Positions 62,181 through 64,000 of a stretch of DNA of 64,000 bases are shown piece by piece. The notes under the pieces were generated by a model. It saw only the letters and a program-made list of their open reading frames with translations, searched no databases and was not told the DNA's origin. The number at the start of each line of letters is the position of its first letter. The stretch's first letter is position 1. Source of the stretch: Corynebacterium mycetoides (GTDB lineage Bacteria > Actinomycetota > Actinomycetes > Mycobacteriales > Mycobacteriaceae); contig NZ_LT629700.1 in NCBI RefSeq assembly GCF_900103625.1, positions 310,001 through 374,000 of the forward strand, read 5' to 3'. A program made the translations under genes and the position numbers.

Positions 62181-63492
62181 CCGCCCCGGCCACGCGCGGG
62201 CGCTGGCGGCGCTTGCCGCCGGATACTTCCTGGTCATGGTGGACCAGGGGGTCACGCCCGTGATCACCCCGCACCTGCCGTTGGGCGTGGGTGAGGCGGT
62301 GTGGCTGACCAGCGTCTACCTGATCTGCACGGTCGTGCCGATGCCGGTCGCCGGCCGGCTCGGGGACCGCTACGGCCAGCGCCTCGTCTTCCTGTGCGGG
62401 CTCGCCGCGTACACGGCGGCGCTGGGACTGGCGGCGGTGTCGTGGTCGCTGCCGAGCCTCGTGGCGGCCCGCGCCCTCCAGGGCTTGGGCTCCGCGGCGT
62501 TCCTGCCCCAGGCCTTCGGCATGATCAACCGCATCATCCCGAACGACCGCCGCGGCCGCGCCTTCGCGGCGTGGGGGGTCGTAGGCTCCGTCGGCTCGCT
62601 GCTCGGCCCCATCCTCGGCGGCGTGCTTGTCGGCGGCGGCTGGCGCGCGGCCTTCGCTGCCCAGGCGCTCGCCGGGCTTCTCGCCGTTGTCGCCGCGAGC
62701 CGCTGGCTGCCGGCTCTTCCCACCGCCCCCGCGCGTATCGACGCCTTATCCACCGCGCTCTCCCTGGCCGGGCTGGGTGCGGTGGTCTACGGTGTGCAGT
62801 TCCTCAACCTGCCCGCCGTCATCGTGGGCGTGGCCCTGCTGGCGGTGTTCCTGGTCATGCAGGCGCGCGGGGGTAAGGACGCTCTCGTTCCCGTGCGCCT
62901 GTTTTCGGACGGCAACTTCTCCGCGGGCACCCTCGGCATCGCCGCCATGGGGTTTACGGCCGCGGCCCTCTTCATCCCGGTGATGTACTGGCTGCAGGGT
63001 GACGCCGGGGTGGCGTCGTCACGCGCGGGGCTCATCGTGGCCCCGATGTCGCTGGTGGCTCTGGTGCTTACGCCGTGGGCGGGGGAACTCGCCGACCGCG
63101 TCAGCCCGCGGGCGCTCTCGGCGGCGGGCTTCGGTGTCATGGCCGCGGGCCTGCTGCTCGGGTGGTGGGTCATCGAATTCGATCGGCCGGCGCTGTGGTT
63201 CGCGCTGGTCACTGCGGTTCTGGGGGCGGGCAGCGCGTTCGTGTGGGCGCCGAACGCGACGACGACGATGCGGTTCGTGCCCGAGGACGCCGCGGGCGCG
63301 GCCTCCGGGCTCTACAACACGGTGCGGCAGGTCGGCTCCGTCGTGGGCGTGGCGCTCGTCGGGGCCGTGCTCGCCGGCGGGCCGGTGTCGGAGACTGCGG
63401 CGCCCGCGCTGCTGGCCGTTCTCGCCGCCACCCTGCTCGGCCTCGCCAGCACCGCTTTCCTGCGCAGGGACGTGGCAGAAGAAAAACGCTAG
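62152..63492 (+). CDS. MFS drug-exporter-like transporter (DHA2/QacA type)
   Basis: 446 residues from GTG 62152. Twelve or more hydrophobic segments; motif [15 protein letters not shown], motif C-like [17 protein letters not shown]. Likely proton-driven export of small molecules. Placement between gatA and pfkA is not known to be functional; the 29-base overlap suggests co-transcription with gatCA. Confidence 0.85.
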
Positions 63493-63502
63493 GGTTGAGG
63501 CC

Positions 63503-64000
63503 ATGCGACTAGCCACACTCACATGCGGTGGAGACTGCCCGGGGCTTAATGCTGTCATCCGGGGGATCGTGCGCACCGCGAGCTCCGAGTACGGCTCCAC
63601 CGTCGTCGGGTACCTGGACGGGTGGAGCGGCCTGCTGAAGGACAGGCGCATCGACCTCTACGACGATGCGTTCATTGATTCCATCCTCCTGCGCGGCGGG
63701 ACCATCCTGGGCACCGGGCGGCTTCACCCGGACAAGTTCAAGGCCGGGCTGGACACCATCAAGCGCAATCTTGATGACGCCGGCATTGACGCGCTGATCG
63801 CCATCGGCGGCGAAGGCACCCTCAAGGGGGCGAAGTGGCTCTCCGACAACGGCGTGCACGTGGTGGGCGTGCCCAAGACCATTGACAATGACGTCGCCGC
63901 CACTGACTACACCTTCGGGTTCGACACCGCGGTGTCCGTGGCCACCGACGCCATCGACCGCCTGCACACCACCGCGGAATCCCACAACCGCATCCTCATC
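63503..64000 (+). CDS. pfkA: 6-phosphofructokinase (cut by the window end)
   Basis: First 166 codons. [21 protein letters not shown] (nucleotide loop), [15 protein letters not shown] and the catalytic region [18 protein letters not shown]. The GGEGT version of the GGDG motif is the ATP-dependent type common in actinobacteria. ATG is seven bases after TAGGGT (63490-63495), so probably leaderless. Confidence 0.95.
   Translation, partial: MRLATLTCGGDCPGLNAVIRGIVRTASSEYGSTVVGYLDGWSGLLKDRRIDLYDDAFIDSILLRGGTILGTGRLHPDKFKAGLDTIKRNLDDAGIDALIAIGGEGTLKGAKWLSDNGVHVVGVPKTIDNDVAATDYTFGFDTAVSVATDAIDRLHTTAESHNRILI

Overview
This is a GC-rich actinobacterial chromosome segment, almost certainly from a Corynebacterium. 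The evidence is the gene order: argS-lysA-hom-thrB, rho-prfA-prmC, wecA-atpI-atpBEFHAGDC, nucS, glgB/glgE, and iscS-like/mnmA/ligA/gatCA/pfkA. These are the blocks found in corynebacteria and, with insertions, in mycobacteria. NucS instead of MutSL, GlgE, and many leaderless promoters fit the same group.

Layout. 1-4.2 kb: end of a SWIM zinc-finger protein, then an SbcD-like nuclease and an SbcC/Rad50-like ATPase. 4.2-5.9 kb: YceI-family gene divergent from a MarR regulator with visible operators, a PspC-domain protein, and tRNA-Arg(CCG). 6-11.3 kb: accessory island beside the tRNA. It holds a two-gene mobile unit (tyrosine-recombinase-like protein plus DDE-transposase-like protein), a CmtR/CadD cadmium cassette, and the broken remains of a Shedu-like (DUF4263) defence gene. 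11.2-38 kb: conserved core with a secreted peptidase, Arg-tRNA/lysine/threonine genes, a broken acyl-CoA ligase, rho and translation termination, envelope glycolipid synthesis, the complete ATP synthase operon, and NucS with small conserved genes. 38-48 kb: glgB and glgE, an ABC ATPase, Nudix and methyltransferase genes, and a nucleoside-hydrolase locus whose transporter carries a nonsense codon. 48-64 kb: cysteine desulfurase, GH25 lysozyme, a spermidine-synthase-like gene, mnmA, dnaQ-like and ligA, a regulator/serine-hydrolase operon, TetR/CPBP, ACT protein, gatCA, an MFS exporter and the start of pfkA.

Three points stand out. (1) Three genes are damaged or altered by single-base changes that look like G:C to A:T transitions: an in-frame TAG in the acyl-CoA ligase, an in-frame TAG in the uridine-type transporter, and an ATA where the ATG of an NAD(P)-binding protein should be. 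(2) About fifteen genes share one leaderless layout, a TANNNT box 6-8 nt before ATG/GTG. Two divergent pairs have -10 boxes that overlap on opposite strands. (3) The island next to the tRNA contains a recombinase/DDE pair that I cannot place in a named family; it is the best candidate here for an undescribed mobile system.

Function calls rest on motifs and family resemblance read by eye. No database search was possible.
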